DNA of 64,000 nt from Paraglaciecola arctica (GTDB lineage: Bacteria > Pseudomonadota > Gammaproteobacteria > Enterobacterales > Alteromonadaceae), in contig NZ_JAHKQO010000048.1 of NCBI RefSeq assembly GCF_018861065.1, positions 1 through 64,000 on the forward strand, in the 5' to 3' direction. The notes below the pieces were generated by a model that was not told the origin of the DNA, did no database searches, and worked only from the letters and a program-made list of their open reading frames with translations. This document shows positions 9,754 through 19,800 of this stretch, one piece after another. Within the stretch, counting starts at the first letter, position 1; every line of letters begins with the position of its first letter. Both the position numbers and the translations under genes were made by a program.

Positions 9754-10449
9754 TTAAACGGCTAAATATTGACCTACAAGCTCATCTGTTAACCCCGCCA
9801 TAGGGCCAGAAGATATGACTTGGCCTTTTTCCATCAATACAAATTCTTCACCCACCGCTCGGGCAAAAGGCAACTTTTGTTCGACCAAAATAATGGTCAT
9901 GCCTTGTTCTTTGTTCAATTTAAGTAACACATCACGGATTAATTGCACGATATTGGGTTGAATGCCTTCATTTGGTTCATCCAATATCAGCACATCTGGA
10001 TTGAGTACCAAAGCTCGACCAATGGCGAGTTGCTGTTGCTGGCCACCTGACAAATCACCGCCACGCCTATGTAACATTTCCTTCAATACGGGAAATAGCT
10101 CAAATATGTGTTCTGGTATTGTTTTGCTGGTTTGTCGCTTGCAATTCAAACTGACAGTTAGGTTTTCTTCGACAGTTAACTGCGGAAAAATATGCCGTCC
10201 TTGAGGTACATAGCCTATACCAATGTCTGGGCGTAATTCAACTGAACTGTTGCTGATATCCCTGTCACCAAAAGTGAGTTGTCCCGAACTTATCGGCAAT
10301 AGCCCCATAATGGTTTTTAACAAAGTAGTTTTTCCGACCCCATTGCGGCCCATAATACAGGTACGAGAGCCAGGTTTAATGGCTAAGTTCAAGTCCCATA
10401 AAATCTGGGTGCCACCGTACTTTTGATTGACTGCGCTTAATGTGATCAT
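9754..10449 (-). CDS. urtE: Urea ABC transporter ATP-binding protein UrtE
   Basis: A LivF-like ABC ATPase of about 231 residues with Walker A GRNGVGKT, signature LSGGQQQQLAIGRAL and Walker B VLILDEPNEGIQPN. It forms the nucleotide-binding pair with UrtD and drives urea import through UrtB/UrtC. The frame is open to 10467, but ATG at 10449 has a strong GAGGAGCAAGG upstream and starts 1 nt after urtD, so it is preferred. The urease context separates it from branched-chain amino acid LivF. Confidence 0.94.
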   Translation of the reverse strand: MITLSAVNQKYGGTQILWDLNLAIKPGSRTCIMGRNGVGKTTLLKTIMGLLPISSGQLTFGDRDISNSSVELRPDIGIGYVPQGRHIFPQLTVEENLTVSLNCKRQTSKTIPEHIFELFPVLKEMLHRRGGDLSGGQQQQLAIGRALVLNPDVLILDEPNEGIQPNIVQLIRDVLLKLNKEQGMTIILVEQKLPFARAVGEEFVLMEKGQVISSGPMAGLTDELVGQYLAV

Positions 10450-10450
10450 A

Positions 10451-11260
10451 TTAACCTTGCTCCTCACCTAAATACACACGGATTACATCAGGGTTGGCTT
10501 GAATTTCAGACATAGTGCCTTCCGCCAATACCGAGCCTTGGTGTAAAACCGACACTTTTCTGGCGATTGAACGCACAAAAGCCATATCGTGTTCGACTAC
10601 CACAACCGAATGTTCGCCTGCCAAAGAGGTGAGTAATTCTGCGGTGCGTTCGGTTTCTTGCCCTGTCATACCTGCTACCGGTTCGTCTACCAACAACACT
10701 CTTGGCTCTGCGGCCAATAACATGCCAATTTCAAGCCATTGCTTTTGCCCGTGTGACAATCTACCTGCTGGATAGTGACACTCGGCCACTAAGCCAATAG
10801 TGTGTAAAATCTCACCGATGCGGTCTTCTTGTTCGCCACTTAATTTGTGAAATAACGCGGTCCAAATACCTTTGTCACCTTTAAGGCTCAATTCAATATT
10901 TTCAAATACCGATAGCTCTTCAAAAACAGTGGGTTTTTGAAATTTTCGTCCGATACCCGCCCGCGCTATTTCTGATTCGTCGAGCTGTAATAAATCGATC
11001 TGCTGTCCAAAGTTTACTTTGCCAGTATCGGGGCGGATTTTACCGGTGATCACATCCATTAAGGTTGTTTTACCCGCACCATTTGCGCCGATCAAACAGC
11101 GCAATTCACCATCATTAATATAGAGATTGAGGTTATTTAACGCCTTAAAACCATCAAAACTCAGGTTGACGTCTTCCACATATAAAATCACCCCATGGCG
11201 CGTATCAGGCACAATGTTTTCGTGGGCCGTCAGGGGCGAACCTGCTTTATTGGCAGTCAT
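10451..11260 (-). CDS. urtD: Urea ABC transporter ATP-binding protein UrtD
   Basis: A 269-residue LivG-like ABC ATPase. Walker A is GANGAGKT, the signature region reads LSHGQKQWLEIGMLL and Walker B is VLLVDEPVAGM. The modified LSHGQ signature and the GM after DEPVA are typical of UrtD proteins. It carries a 25-residue N-terminal extension before the ABC fold. Its start overlaps urtC by 4 nt (ATGA). Confidence 0.94.
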   Translation of the reverse strand: MTANKAGSPLTAHENIVPDTRHGVILYVEDVNLSFDGFKALNNLNLYINDGELRCLIGANGAGKTTLMDVITGKIRPDTGKVNFGQQIDLLQLDESEIARAGIGRKFQKPTVFEELSVFENIELSLKGDKGIWTALFHKLSGEQEDRIGEILHTIGLVAECHYPAGRLSHGQKQWLEIGMLLAAEPRVLLVDEPVAGMTGQETERTAELLTSLAGEHSVVVVEHDMAFVRSIARKVSVLHQGSVLAEGTMSEIQANPDVIRVYLGEEQG

Positions 11261-12414
11261 GATTTTGCCTCCACTGAATCAGCTGTGTTGGCAAATTTTT
11301 GTTTAATACTTGGAAGCAACCCTGCGATGCCTTTAGGTAATAACAAAGTCACCAATACAAACAATCCGCCTAAGGCAAAGAGCCACGCTTCTGGCATGAT
11401 GGCGGTAAAGCGAGTTTTGGCGTAACTCACAATAATGGCTCCAATAATCGCACCGTATAAGGAGTTTCTTCCACCTACCGCGACCCAAATCACCATTTCA
11501 ATAGAATTCAGTGGTGAAAACTCACCGGGATTAATAATGCCCACTTGCGGCACATATAACGCGCCTGCAAGCCCTGCCAACATGGCCGAGACCACAAATA
11601 TCCACACTTTGTAATGCTCGGGTTTGTAGCCCACAAATCTTACGCGGCTTTCAGAGTCGCGAATCGCCGTGACTACCCTGCCCATTTTAGATTTAACGAT
11701 AAAATGGCAGGCACAATAAGCGAGTGCTAGGGCAATCGCTGTGGCAATAAAGAGCCCTAATTTGGTGCTGGGAGACTGCAATGAGAAACCAAAAATTTCC
11801 TTAAAATCAGTTAGCCCATTATTGCCACCAAAGCCCATCTCGTTGCGGAAAAAGGCTAACATTAAGGCGTAGGTCATCGCTTGGGTCATAATTGATAAGT
11901 ACACCCCGCTCACACGTGAACGAAATGCTAAACTACCAAAAATAAAGGCCAATAATCCAGGGCCCAAAAACACCATGCACACCATCCATATTACGCTGTT
12001 AGATCCTGCCCAAAACCAAGGTAATTCGGTCCAGTTTAGAAAGACCATAAAATCAGGTAAATCAGGGTTGCCATATACACCGCGGTCGCCAATTTGACGC
12101 ATCAAATACATGCCCATGGCATAGCCGCCCAAAGTAAAAAATGCCCCATGTCCCAAGCTTAGAATACCGCAATATCCCCAAACCAAATCCACTGCCAATG
12201 CTAGAAGTGCATAACACAAGTACTTGCCTAATAGGCTGACAGTATAATCGCTCACATGAAAAGCCGATGATTCAGCAAAGATTAAATTACCTATGGTCAC
12301 CAATATAGTGGTGATAAATAACAGGCCAATTGTCAGATGCAAAGGATCTCTACTACGAAACAATGACTGTTGTTGATTGTTTTGATTAATATCTTGATTA
12401 ATAGAAGTATTCAT
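11257..12414 (-). CDS. urtC: Urea ABC transporter permease UrtC
   Basis: A 385-residue LivM-like permease with about ten helices. The conserved YCGILSLGHGAFFTLGGYAMGMYLMR block lies near 80-105 and the ABC-contact loop VTAIRDSESRVRFVGY near 250. It forms the inner-membrane urea channel with UrtB. The glutamine-rich N-terminal tail (residues 1-20) is cytoplasmic and not conserved. Its start overlaps urtB's stop by 1 nt. Confidence 0.94.
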   Translation of the reverse strand: MNTSINQDINQNNQQQSLFRSRDPLHLTIGLLFITTILVTIGNLIFAESSAFHVSDYTVSLLGKYLCYALLALAVDLVWGYCGILSLGHGAFFTLGGYAMGMYLMRQIGDRGVYGNPDLPDFMVFLNWTELPWFWAGSNSVIWMVCMVFLGPGLLAFIFGSLAFRSRVSGVYLSIMTQAMTYALMLAFFRNEMGFGGNNGLTDFKEIFGFSLQSPSTKLGLFIATAIALALAYCACHFIVKSKMGRVVTAIRDSESRVRFVGYKPEHYKVWIFVVSAMLAGLAGALYVPQVGIINPGEFSPLNSIEMVIWVAVGGRNSLYGAIIGAIIVSYAKTRFTAIMPEAWLFALGGLFVLVTLLLPKGIAGLLPSIKQKFANTADSVEAKS

Positions 12415-14051
12415 TAGTCCGCCGACCTCCCTTTTTGTGGAAATAGTCCTTTGGGGCGTTTTTGAATAAACAGCACCAAACCAACTAATACGATGATATT
12501 GGCCAGTACTGAGCCAGTGAGTGGTTCCAGAAACTTATTAGTCAGGCCCAAGGACATAGCTGCCACCAATGTGCCCCACAAATTACCAACACCACCAAAA
12601 ACCACCACTAAGAATGAATCGATAATATAGGCCTGACCTAGGTTAGGGCCTACATTGGTTAATTGACTTAATACCACGCCAGCTACTCCAGCTATCCCAG
12701 AGCCAAGGCCAAATGTAATGGCATCTACCCAATCACTTTTGATACTTAACGCTCTGGCCATATCGCGGTTTTGGGATACCGCACGCACATGTAAACCAAG
12801 GGATGTTTTTTTAAGTATCATCAGTAAAGAGACAAATACAAAAATGGAAAACAAAATGATGTATAAGCGGTTATAAGTGAGTGAAAAAATAGGATTGATT
12901 TGCCAAGAACCACTCATCCATTCAGGGCTAACCACCTGACGGTTTAAAGGGGAAAATATGGTTCTTACTAGTTGTTGCAAAACTAAACTGATGCCAAAAG
13001 TCGCCAACAAAGTTTCGAGAGGTCGCCCTTTTAAAAAGCGTATTACGCCGCGTTCAATTAGGATCCCCACAAAACCGGATACCAAAAACGCTGCAGGAAC
13101 GGCAATCAGTAATGAATACTCAATCATGGAGGGAAAGGCTAATTGAATCACGTAAGTGGTATAGGCGCCTAACATGATCATTTCGCCGTGGGCCATATTG
13201 ATTACCCCCATTACCCCAAAAGTAATGGCCAGTCCAATGGCCGCCAATAGTAAAACCGAGCCTAGGCTAAGCCCAAAAAATACAGTTTCAATTGCGCTAT
13301 AAAAGCTGGCTCTATTGTCGATTTCGTCTAATGCGTTAGTTAATTGACTCTTGAGGATTTGTTGCTCTGCAGTTAAGTCTTTGTTTGGTAGATTTTCGAG
13401 CAAACTAACAATTTCATTTTTTACTGTAGGCTCTAATGAGCCGCTAAGTTGTTCTAGCGCTATCAGTTTTTCATCAGAACTGCCTGATTTTAGTTGTTGT
13501 AAGGCCAAGGTAGTTGCCATTAACGCCCGCACATCTTGGTCTGTTTCGTCATCAATTAACTCAGTAATAATAGCTGCCGATTGTTTGCTTGGAGAGCTAA
13601 GTAACTGCTGTACCGCTTGTAGGCGTATTTGTTTATCATCGTCAGTTAAGTCAATTTTGGCGAGTATGTTGCGCAAAGTGCTGCGTAAACGGTTGTTTGT
13701 TTTGACTTTAGACAGTCGCGATTTTTTGACTGGGGTAAGTGATTCTTGGGTTAATACATCGGTTAATTCATACAGATTATTTTCCGTCGACTGAGCATGT
13801 ACAACTTGTTTGTTGGCTCTTAAATAATACAGCTCTCCGTCGAGCATAAATTGTAATATTGCTCGAGTTTGTGGCTGTTTAGTCTGGGATATTTTTTCAA
13901 TGAGTGGAGCCATTTTTCGTAATTTTGTTTTAGGTAACTGATTAAGCAGACCACTCAATTGTGAATTAGATTGAGTATCTGAGTCAGGCTGCAAAGCCGC
14001 ACTTTGCCCAGAAATAAAAATCAGTAGCAATAATAAATATATTCGGTGCAT
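12414..14051 (-). CDS. urtB: Urea ABC transporter permease UrtB with long N-terminal domain
   Basis: A 545-residue protein. A signal peptide (about residues 1-19, ending SAALQ) precedes a 230-residue soluble domain of helical, leucine-rich repeats, which should lie in the periplasm. The LivH-like permease begins near residue 255, with INMAHGEMIMLGAYTTYV near 280-300 and the coupling loop LHVRAVSQNRDMARALS near 420. Many UrtB proteins carry such an extension, whereas LivH does not. The extension may dock UrtA. It starts 123 nt beyond urtA, after a stem-loop. Confidence 0.93.
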   Translation of the reverse strand: MHRIYLLLLLIFISGQSAALQPDSDTQSNSQLSGLLNQLPKTKLRKMAPLIEKISQTKQPQTRAILQFMLDGELYYLRANKQVVHAQSTENNLYELTDVLTQESLTPVKKSRLSKVKTNNRLRSTLRNILAKIDLTDDDKQIRLQAVQQLLSSPSKQSAAIITELIDDETDQDVRALMATTLALQQLKSGSSDEKLIALEQLSGSLEPTVKNEIVSLLENLPNKDLTAEQQILKSQLTNALDEIDNRASFYSAIETVFFGLSLGSVLLLAAIGLAITFGVMGVINMAHGEMIMLGAYTTYVIQLAFPSMIEYSLLIAVPAAFLVSGFVGILIERGVIRFLKGRPLETLLATFGISLVLQQLVRTIFSPLNRQVVSPEWMSGSWQINPIFSLTYNRLYIILFSIFVFVSLLMILKKTSLGLHVRAVSQNRDMARALSIKSDWVDAITFGLGSGIAGVAGVVLSQLTNVGPNLGQAYIIDSFLVVVFGGVGNLWGTLVAAMSLGLTNKFLEPLTGSVLANIIVLVGLVLFIQKRPKGLFPQKGRSAD

Positions 14052-14083
14052 TACCTGTTCCTTGCTATGTGTTGTTATGAACT

Positions 14084-14122
14084 AAAAAAGTCCGACTTCC
14101 CCTGAAAAAACGAGAAGTCGAA
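14084..14122 (-). terminator. Intercistronic terminator-like stem-loop after urtA
   Basis: Read on the minus strand, TTCGACTTCTC pairs with GGGGAAGTCGGA (plus positions 14112-14122 and 14091-14102, with G-U wobbles) and is followed directly by CTTTTTT (plus 14084-14090). This is a standard intrinsic terminator shape, but it lies between urtA and urtB inside a continuous operon. Partial termination or 3'-end protection here would raise the binding protein over the permease subunits, as in many ABC operons. Confidence 0.65.
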
Positions 14123-14174
14123 CAACCAGGGACTGTGTTAAAAAATCATCAGTCGCTGTCCTCACACATAAAAC

Positions 14175-15458
14175 TTAGAAGTTTTGACCCGAACATTTAG
14201 CTGTTTTAACATCGAAGTTGCCGCAGCTAACCGGGGCGGTCCAATCAGATATGAGGTTTTTAGAGCTAGGTAAATAGTCTGACCAAGCATCACCAATTAC
14301 CGTATCAGGGGTTTCCCAAACCACTTCGAATTGACCATCTTCTTGGATTTCACCAATAAGCACAGGTTTAGATAAATGATGGTTTGCATTCATTACTGCA
14401 GTGCCACCCGTCAAGTTTGGTACTGCGACACCTATCATTGCTTGCTCAACCGCATCGACATCAGTTGAACCGGCTTTTTCAACTGCTTTAACCCACATTT
14501 CAAAACCGATATAGGTGGCTTCCATTGGGTCATTTGTGACGCGTTTTTCATCTCCAATATATTTTTTCCATTGTGCGATAAAGGCGTCGTTGCTATCAGA
14601 TTCAACACTTTGGAAATAATTCCAAGCAGCTAAGTGACCAACCAAAGGTTTGGTATCAAAACCCGACAACTCTTCTTCACCCACTGAGAAAGCCACCACT
14701 GGAATATCTTCAGCAGAAATCCCTTGGTTGCCGAGCTCTTTGTAGAAAGGAATGTTGGCATCTCCATTGATAGTTGAAACTACCGCGGTTTTTTTACCTT
14801 GAGAGCCAAACTTTTTGATATCAGAGACAATGCCCTGCCAATCTGAGTGACCAAATGGTGTGTAGTTGATCATGATATCTTCAGCTTTTACACCTTTAGC
14901 CAATAGATAAGCTTCAAGAATTTTATTGGTGGTTCGAGGATAAACATAATCTGTACCGGCTAATACCCAGCGAGTTGCACCTATATCATCCATCAAATAA
15001 TCAACTGCAGGAATTGCTTGTTGGTTCGGAGCTGCGCCAGTATAAAATACATTCTTAGACGACTCTTCACCTTCATACTGTACTGGGTAGAACAATAATC
15101 CGTTGAGTTCTTCGAGCACTGGCAACGCCGACTTACGAGATACAGATGTCCAGCATCCGAATATCACATCGACCTTGTCTTTAGCTAATAATTCACGGGT
15201 CTTTTCTGCAAATAATGGCCAATTTGAAGCAGGATCAACCACCACAGCTTCAAGTTGTTTGCCTAAGACTCCGCCTTTTTTGTTTTGCTCTTCAATCATC
15301 ATTAACACTGTGTCTTTCAGTGTGGTTTCACTGATGGCCATGGTGCCCGACAAAGAATGCAATACGCCTACTTTGATGGTGTCTGCAGCGATAGATAGTT
15401 GTGTGACTAAACTGCTAGCAATAATTGAGCTAGCAACTATGAGTTTTTTAAGTTTCAT
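14175..15458 (-). CDS. urtA: Urea ABC transporter substrate-binding protein UrtA
   Basis: A 427-residue periplasmic binding protein with a signal peptide (residues 1-24, ending LSIAA). The mature protein starts DTIKVGVLHSLSGTMAISE, a UrtA hallmark, and PVQYEGEESSKNVFYTGAAPNQQ follows near 130. The FmdD/AmiC-like fold captures urea and presents it to UrtBC. It lies 71 nt downstream of the porin gene and is probably co-transcribed with it. No convincing sigma-54 site is seen in that gap. Confidence 0.95.
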   Translation of the reverse strand: MKLKKLIVASSIIASSLVTQLSIAADTIKVGVLHSLSGTMAISETTLKDTVLMMIEEQNKKGGVLGKQLEAVVVDPASNWPLFAEKTRELLAKDKVDVIFGCWTSVSRKSALPVLEELNGLLFYPVQYEGEESSKNVFYTGAAPNQQAIPAVDYLMDDIGATRWVLAGTDYVYPRTTNKILEAYLLAKGVKAEDIMINYTPFGHSDWQGIVSDIKKFGSQGKKTAVVSTINGDANIPFYKELGNQGISAEDIPVVAFSVGEEELSGFDTKPLVGHLAAWNYFQSVESDSNDAFIAQWKKYIGDEKRVTNDPMEATYIGFEMWVKAVEKAGSTDVDAVEQAMIGVAVPNLTGGTAVMNANHHLSKPVLIGEIQEDGQFEVVWETPDTVIGDAWSDYLPSSKNLISDWTAPVSCGNFDVKTAKCSGQNF

Positions 15459-15529
15459 TATGATTCCTATTTATAAATTTGTGGTGCCAATTTGTGATGT
15501 GATAAAAGTCACGTTTTATAAAGAGTTGT

Positions 15530-16471
15530 TTAGAAAGTGATCAAAGCTTCAACCGCTAAGTAATCCACATCTACATCGTTTACTTCGTCCATTCGGTATT
15601 CAAAGACCATTAACAGGTTTTCATTAACTGAAAAACTGGGCGAAATAGTAATACCACTGGCTTCTTCAAACGACGCACCAGTAGCATCTTCAACTTCATA
15701 GTCGTGATAACGAGCTGTTAGTCCTAATCCATTTTCAAAGCCGTAGTTAGCCATCAGCAGAAAACCATCGGCTTCACTACCGGCAAAAGCGGTGTCTTCA
15801 GAGGAGTTATATTCAACTGCTAAGGTCAAGCTATCCTTTGAGTAGGCAGCCCAGGTGTTTATCATAGTGGTATCACCATCCACCGAGTAAAAGCCTTTAA
15901 TAGTGAAATTTTCTGTTGGCATAAAGGCAACCATAGTTTCAACCCCTGGGTGCTCTGTATCAGTCGACTGTGGTCCGGCTAAATCGTTTACGACTGACAC
16001 CGCCACTGCAAATTTTTCACCGCTATATAGCGCAGATACGCCTTGTTGGTAGTAACCATAGAAGTACTGTGCGTAACCCGTGCCTGAGTATTGAAATAAG
16101 CCAGTTGGTTCTTCTGTTTCCCAACCTGTATAACTTAAAAAGCGACCCGCTTTGATACTGAAATTGTCAGATATAGCGTATGAAATAAAAGCCTGCTCAA
16201 CGTCCACACCTTCAGCTGCATTTTGGTATTCAACATCTACAGTGGCGGTGAGCTTGTTGCCAAAATCATAACCAAAATTTAGTTCTACTTGATCAATGCC
16301 TGAATCATGTGATGAGTCAGCACCGTCAACCTCGACTGACAAATAAGACATATCGATAAAGCCGCTTACACTGAGTTTGTCAGCTGTTATTTCAGCCTGT
16401 GCAGCATTGATTGTGCCAATTGATAGCAACAGTGACGCTGCTATCCGGGTAAATTTCGCCTGTAGTTTCAT
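15530..16471 (-). CDS. Outer-membrane porin-like beta-barrel protein
   Basis: A 313-residue protein with a signal peptide (about 1-26, ending NAAQA), alternating beta strands throughout and a C-terminal aromatic (…LAVEALITF), the usual outer-membrane assembly signal. KLTATVDVEYQNAAEGVDVEQAFISY and the RFLSYTGWETEEPTG loop recall small putative porins. It is the first gene of the urea block, so it may serve urea entry across the outer membrane. The family is likely; specificity for urea is inferred from position only. Confidence 0.8.
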   Translation of the reverse strand: MKLQAKFTRIAASLLLSIGTINAAQAEITADKLSVSGFIDMSYLSVEVDGADSSHDSGIDQVELNFGYDFGNKLTATVDVEYQNAAEGVDVEQAFISYAISDNFSIKAGRFLSYTGWETEEPTGLFQYSGTGYAQYFYGYYQQGVSALYSGEKFAVAVSVVNDLAGPQSTDTEHPGVETMVAFMPTENFTIKGFYSVDGDTTMINTWAAYSKDSLTLAVEYNSSEDTAFAGSEADGFLLMANYGFENGLGLTARYHDYEVEDATGASFEEASGITISPSFSVNENLLMVFEYRMDEVNDVDVDYLAVEALITF

Positions 16472-16588
16472 TTGTGCATTCCGTTTATTTTTAATTCGAA
16501 GTTTGTGTGTGGGTCATCTTTTTTGCATGACGACCTTGAATAAAACGTTTTTAAAGCGGGAGTAAGTATTGCGGGTTTGGTCAAGAGT

Positions 16589-16783
16589 GAATATGCGTAA
16601 AAGCGCGCAAGGGACTACGTAAAATGACGTAGATTTGGTTTTTTAGTCTAAATTAGAAAGCGATGAGCAGAGTTGCTGCGCAACATTAAAAGCATAAATA
16701 GAGGCGTGCCAAAAATAGAGGGGGCAATCAGTTAACTATGAATAGAATAAATTGGTTATATCTACGTCAATCTACGCATATTC
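16589..16783. promoter_or_regulatory. Repeat-rich control region between porin and sensor kinase
   Basis: The 403-bp divergent gap 16472-16874 has no gene but contains related short repeats. GAATATGCGTA (16589-16599) has its exact reverse complement at 16773-16783. CTACGT/ACGTAG forms an inverted repeat at 16615-16632. CTACGT and CTACGC stand as direct repeats 10 bp apart at 16762 and 16772. Such arrays commonly bind LuxR-type response regulators, and the regulator at 20233-21123 is the natural candidate. No clear -35/-10 pair could be assigned. Confidence 0.55.
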
Positions 16784-16874
16784 GTCTTCACCAATAATGT
16801 GTAAACTCAATCAACTCGAATGCTAGGTCAGCTGTTTATTTCAGTAGCCAGTTTTAAATTGAAAGCGCTTTTGA

Positions 16875-19800
16875 ATGCAATCCAATAAAAAAATTCTGGC
16901 CACTAGAAGAACTTACAATAAGCTCGTTGCTAACGAGATGATGGAAGACTTTGCGCTTCGTTTTACGGCGAAAAGAGCACGTATTTGGTCCCCAGGTCGG
17001 ATTGCCAATACCGCATTGGGCATTGTGTCGTTTTTGGTTTTGGAAGCGATAGGTGGTGCCATAACCCTGAATTTTGGGTTTGTAAATTCAGCTTGGGCGA
17101 TTGTTGCGGTTATTTTCGTGGTGTTTTTGACTGGCCTGCCTATTAGTTATTACGCCGCGAAATATGGTGTAGATATTGATTTATTGAGCCGTGGTGCTGG
17201 TTTTGGTTACATTGGTTCAACTATTGCGTCACTGATCTACGCCTCTTTTACTTTCATTTTTTTCGCCCTTGAAGCCGCCATCATGTCCATGGCATTGCAA
17301 ATCTTGTTTGGTATGCCTTTACCCATAGCATACGTGGTTAGTGCCTTAGTGGTGTTGCCATTAGTAACACATGGGATTGCATACATCAGTCGTTTTCAGG
17401 TGTGGAGCCAACCTTTCTGGGTAGTTCTGCAACTCATTCCTTTGTATTTCGTGTTTACTCATCCTGATAGTGATTTAAGGCAATGGTTAGGATTTACAGG
17501 TCTAGCTGGAGATCAAGGACAAGGTTTTAATCTATTATTATTTGGCGCCGCTTCGGCTGTGTCGTTGTCACTTGTCGCGCAAATTGGTGAGCAGGTTGAT
17601 TTCTTACGTTTTCTGCCTGAAAAACCCAAGCAGGGGTTATGGCGTTGGTGGACCGCTTTGATAATGGCGGGTCCTGGTTGGATTATTTTTGGTGCATTAA
17701 AACTATTCTTAGGGTCGTTTTTGGCCTATTTTGCATTAACCCAAGGTGTCTCGATGGATTTAGCTGATGACCCAGCTAATATGTACAACCTAGCTTTTAG
17801 CCTAGTTTTCGACAACCCAACCATTGCCGTAATAGTCGCTTGTTCATTTGTGGTGATATCTCAGCTTAAAATCAACGTAGCCAATGCTTATGCAGGTTCG
17901 TTGGCCTGGTCTAACTTTTTCTCCCGCGTTACCCGCAATCATCCCGGTCGAGTGGTGTGGATGGTGTTTAATGTGGCTATAGCACTACTACTAATGGAGC
18001 TGGGCATATACCAAACTATTGAAAGTATGTTATCGGTTTACTCAGTGATTGTTTTGGCTTGGCTAAGTTCGGTTACTGCAGACTTGTTGATTAACAAGCC
18101 GTTAGGCATCAGTCCACGTCATATCGAATTCAAACGTTCGGGTTTGTACGACATCAACCCAGTGGGTTTTGGTTCAATGTTAATCGCCTCTTTTGTTGGG
18201 TTTACTGCGCATTTCGGTTGGTATGGAGAAACCACTAAGGCGTTGGGCTCGTTTATAGCTTGTGGTTTGCCTTTTATAACCGTGCCTTTGATAGGGTATT
18301 TAACCAAAGGTCAGTTTTATTTAGTCAAAAATCAACAGGCGCCCATCACTCAAAGTACACAATGCCATATTTGTGAAAATACCTTTGATCAAGAAGACAT
18401 GGCTTTTTGCCCAGCTTACCAAAAACCGATCTGTTCTTTGTGTTGCTCCTTAGATGTACGTTGCGGAGATCAATGCCGGCCAGCAGGTACTTTGTCCAAT
18501 CAGTCGCAACACTTTTTTCGACGGTTTTTGACCACTGACTTACTTAGAGTTATGACCACGCCAATGGCGCAGTTTATCGGATTAACGCTCAGTTTAAGTG
18601 TTATTGGAGCGGGTTTCCTATTTTTGATTTATTTACAGGTGCCAGTCGATGATGTCGCAGTTAAACAGGTGTTCGCTAACACTCTAATAAAGATATTTTT
18701 CTTGTTGTTGATCATTATTGGAGTCGTCAGTTGGTTGTTTATTTTAGCGCGAATTGGTAACCGTTCGGCACTTAAGGAGTTACGTTCGTTAGCTAGCGCT
18801 TTGGCTAAAGAAAGTAGCGCTCACGAAAAAACATCTATGGCGTTGCAGGATGCCAAAGTCAAAGCAGAATCTGCAAACGAAGCTAAAAGTCGTTATTTAG
18901 CAGGGTTGAGCCATGAGTTGAGAACACCGCTAAATGTGATGTTGGGTTACGCACAGTTACTCAGTCAAGATGATTCGTTTCCGCAATCACAACGTGAGAC
19001 GTTAACTATTGTTAAACGCAATGGTGAACATCTTGCTGATTTGATAGAAGGGTTACTGGAAATATCAAAAATTGAAGCGGGTAGGTTAACCCTGCAGCGT
19101 GACGAAGTTAATTTAAAGGCAATCTTGCAACAGTTGATTGATATGTTTCAAATGAAGGCCGCACAGAAAAATATCGAGTTTATTTACCAGCCCTGTTCAA
19201 ACCTTCCTGACTATGTTGCAACTGACAAACAGCGATTTAGGCAGATACTAATCAACCTTATTTCAAACGCTATCAAATACACAGAGCGAGGCTCTGTGAC
19301 ACTAAAAATTAGTTATCGTAACCAAGTAGCAAATTTCAGCGTCATAGATACAGGAATTGGTATTTCTGAACAGGACCGTGAGTCTATTTTTAGGCCTTTT
19401 GAACAAGTTAGAAACTCTCACACTCAAGCAATTGGAGGTGCAGGGTTGGGGTTAACTATAGCGCGTTCATTAACCGAGTTGATGGGGGGCGAAATTTCCC
19501 TTAAAAGTACCCTAGGGCAAGGCTCTACTTTTAATTTTAGATTGATGCTGGTGGAGCTTAATAAAAACGAAAATGCACCAGAAAATACCCAAGCCAAAGC
19601 AACGGGTTATCTGCAAGAAACAAAAACAATATTAGTCGTTGAGGATGATCCACACCAAAGACAATTGCTCGCCGATTTGCTTAAACCTTTAGGATTTAAG
19701 GTGTTATTAGCAGAACATGCTGCAAAAGGGTTGCAGATGTTAACTGAAAATCAAGTTTCCTTGATCATTTTAGACGTGAGAATGCCTGATAAGGATGGTT

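Noticed and set aside
15459-15529. TTGGCAC on the minus strand upstream of urtA, suggestive of a sigma-54 promoter
   Set aside because: The GC of the -12 element is missing at the required spacing; the same holds for a TTGGCAC near 16709.
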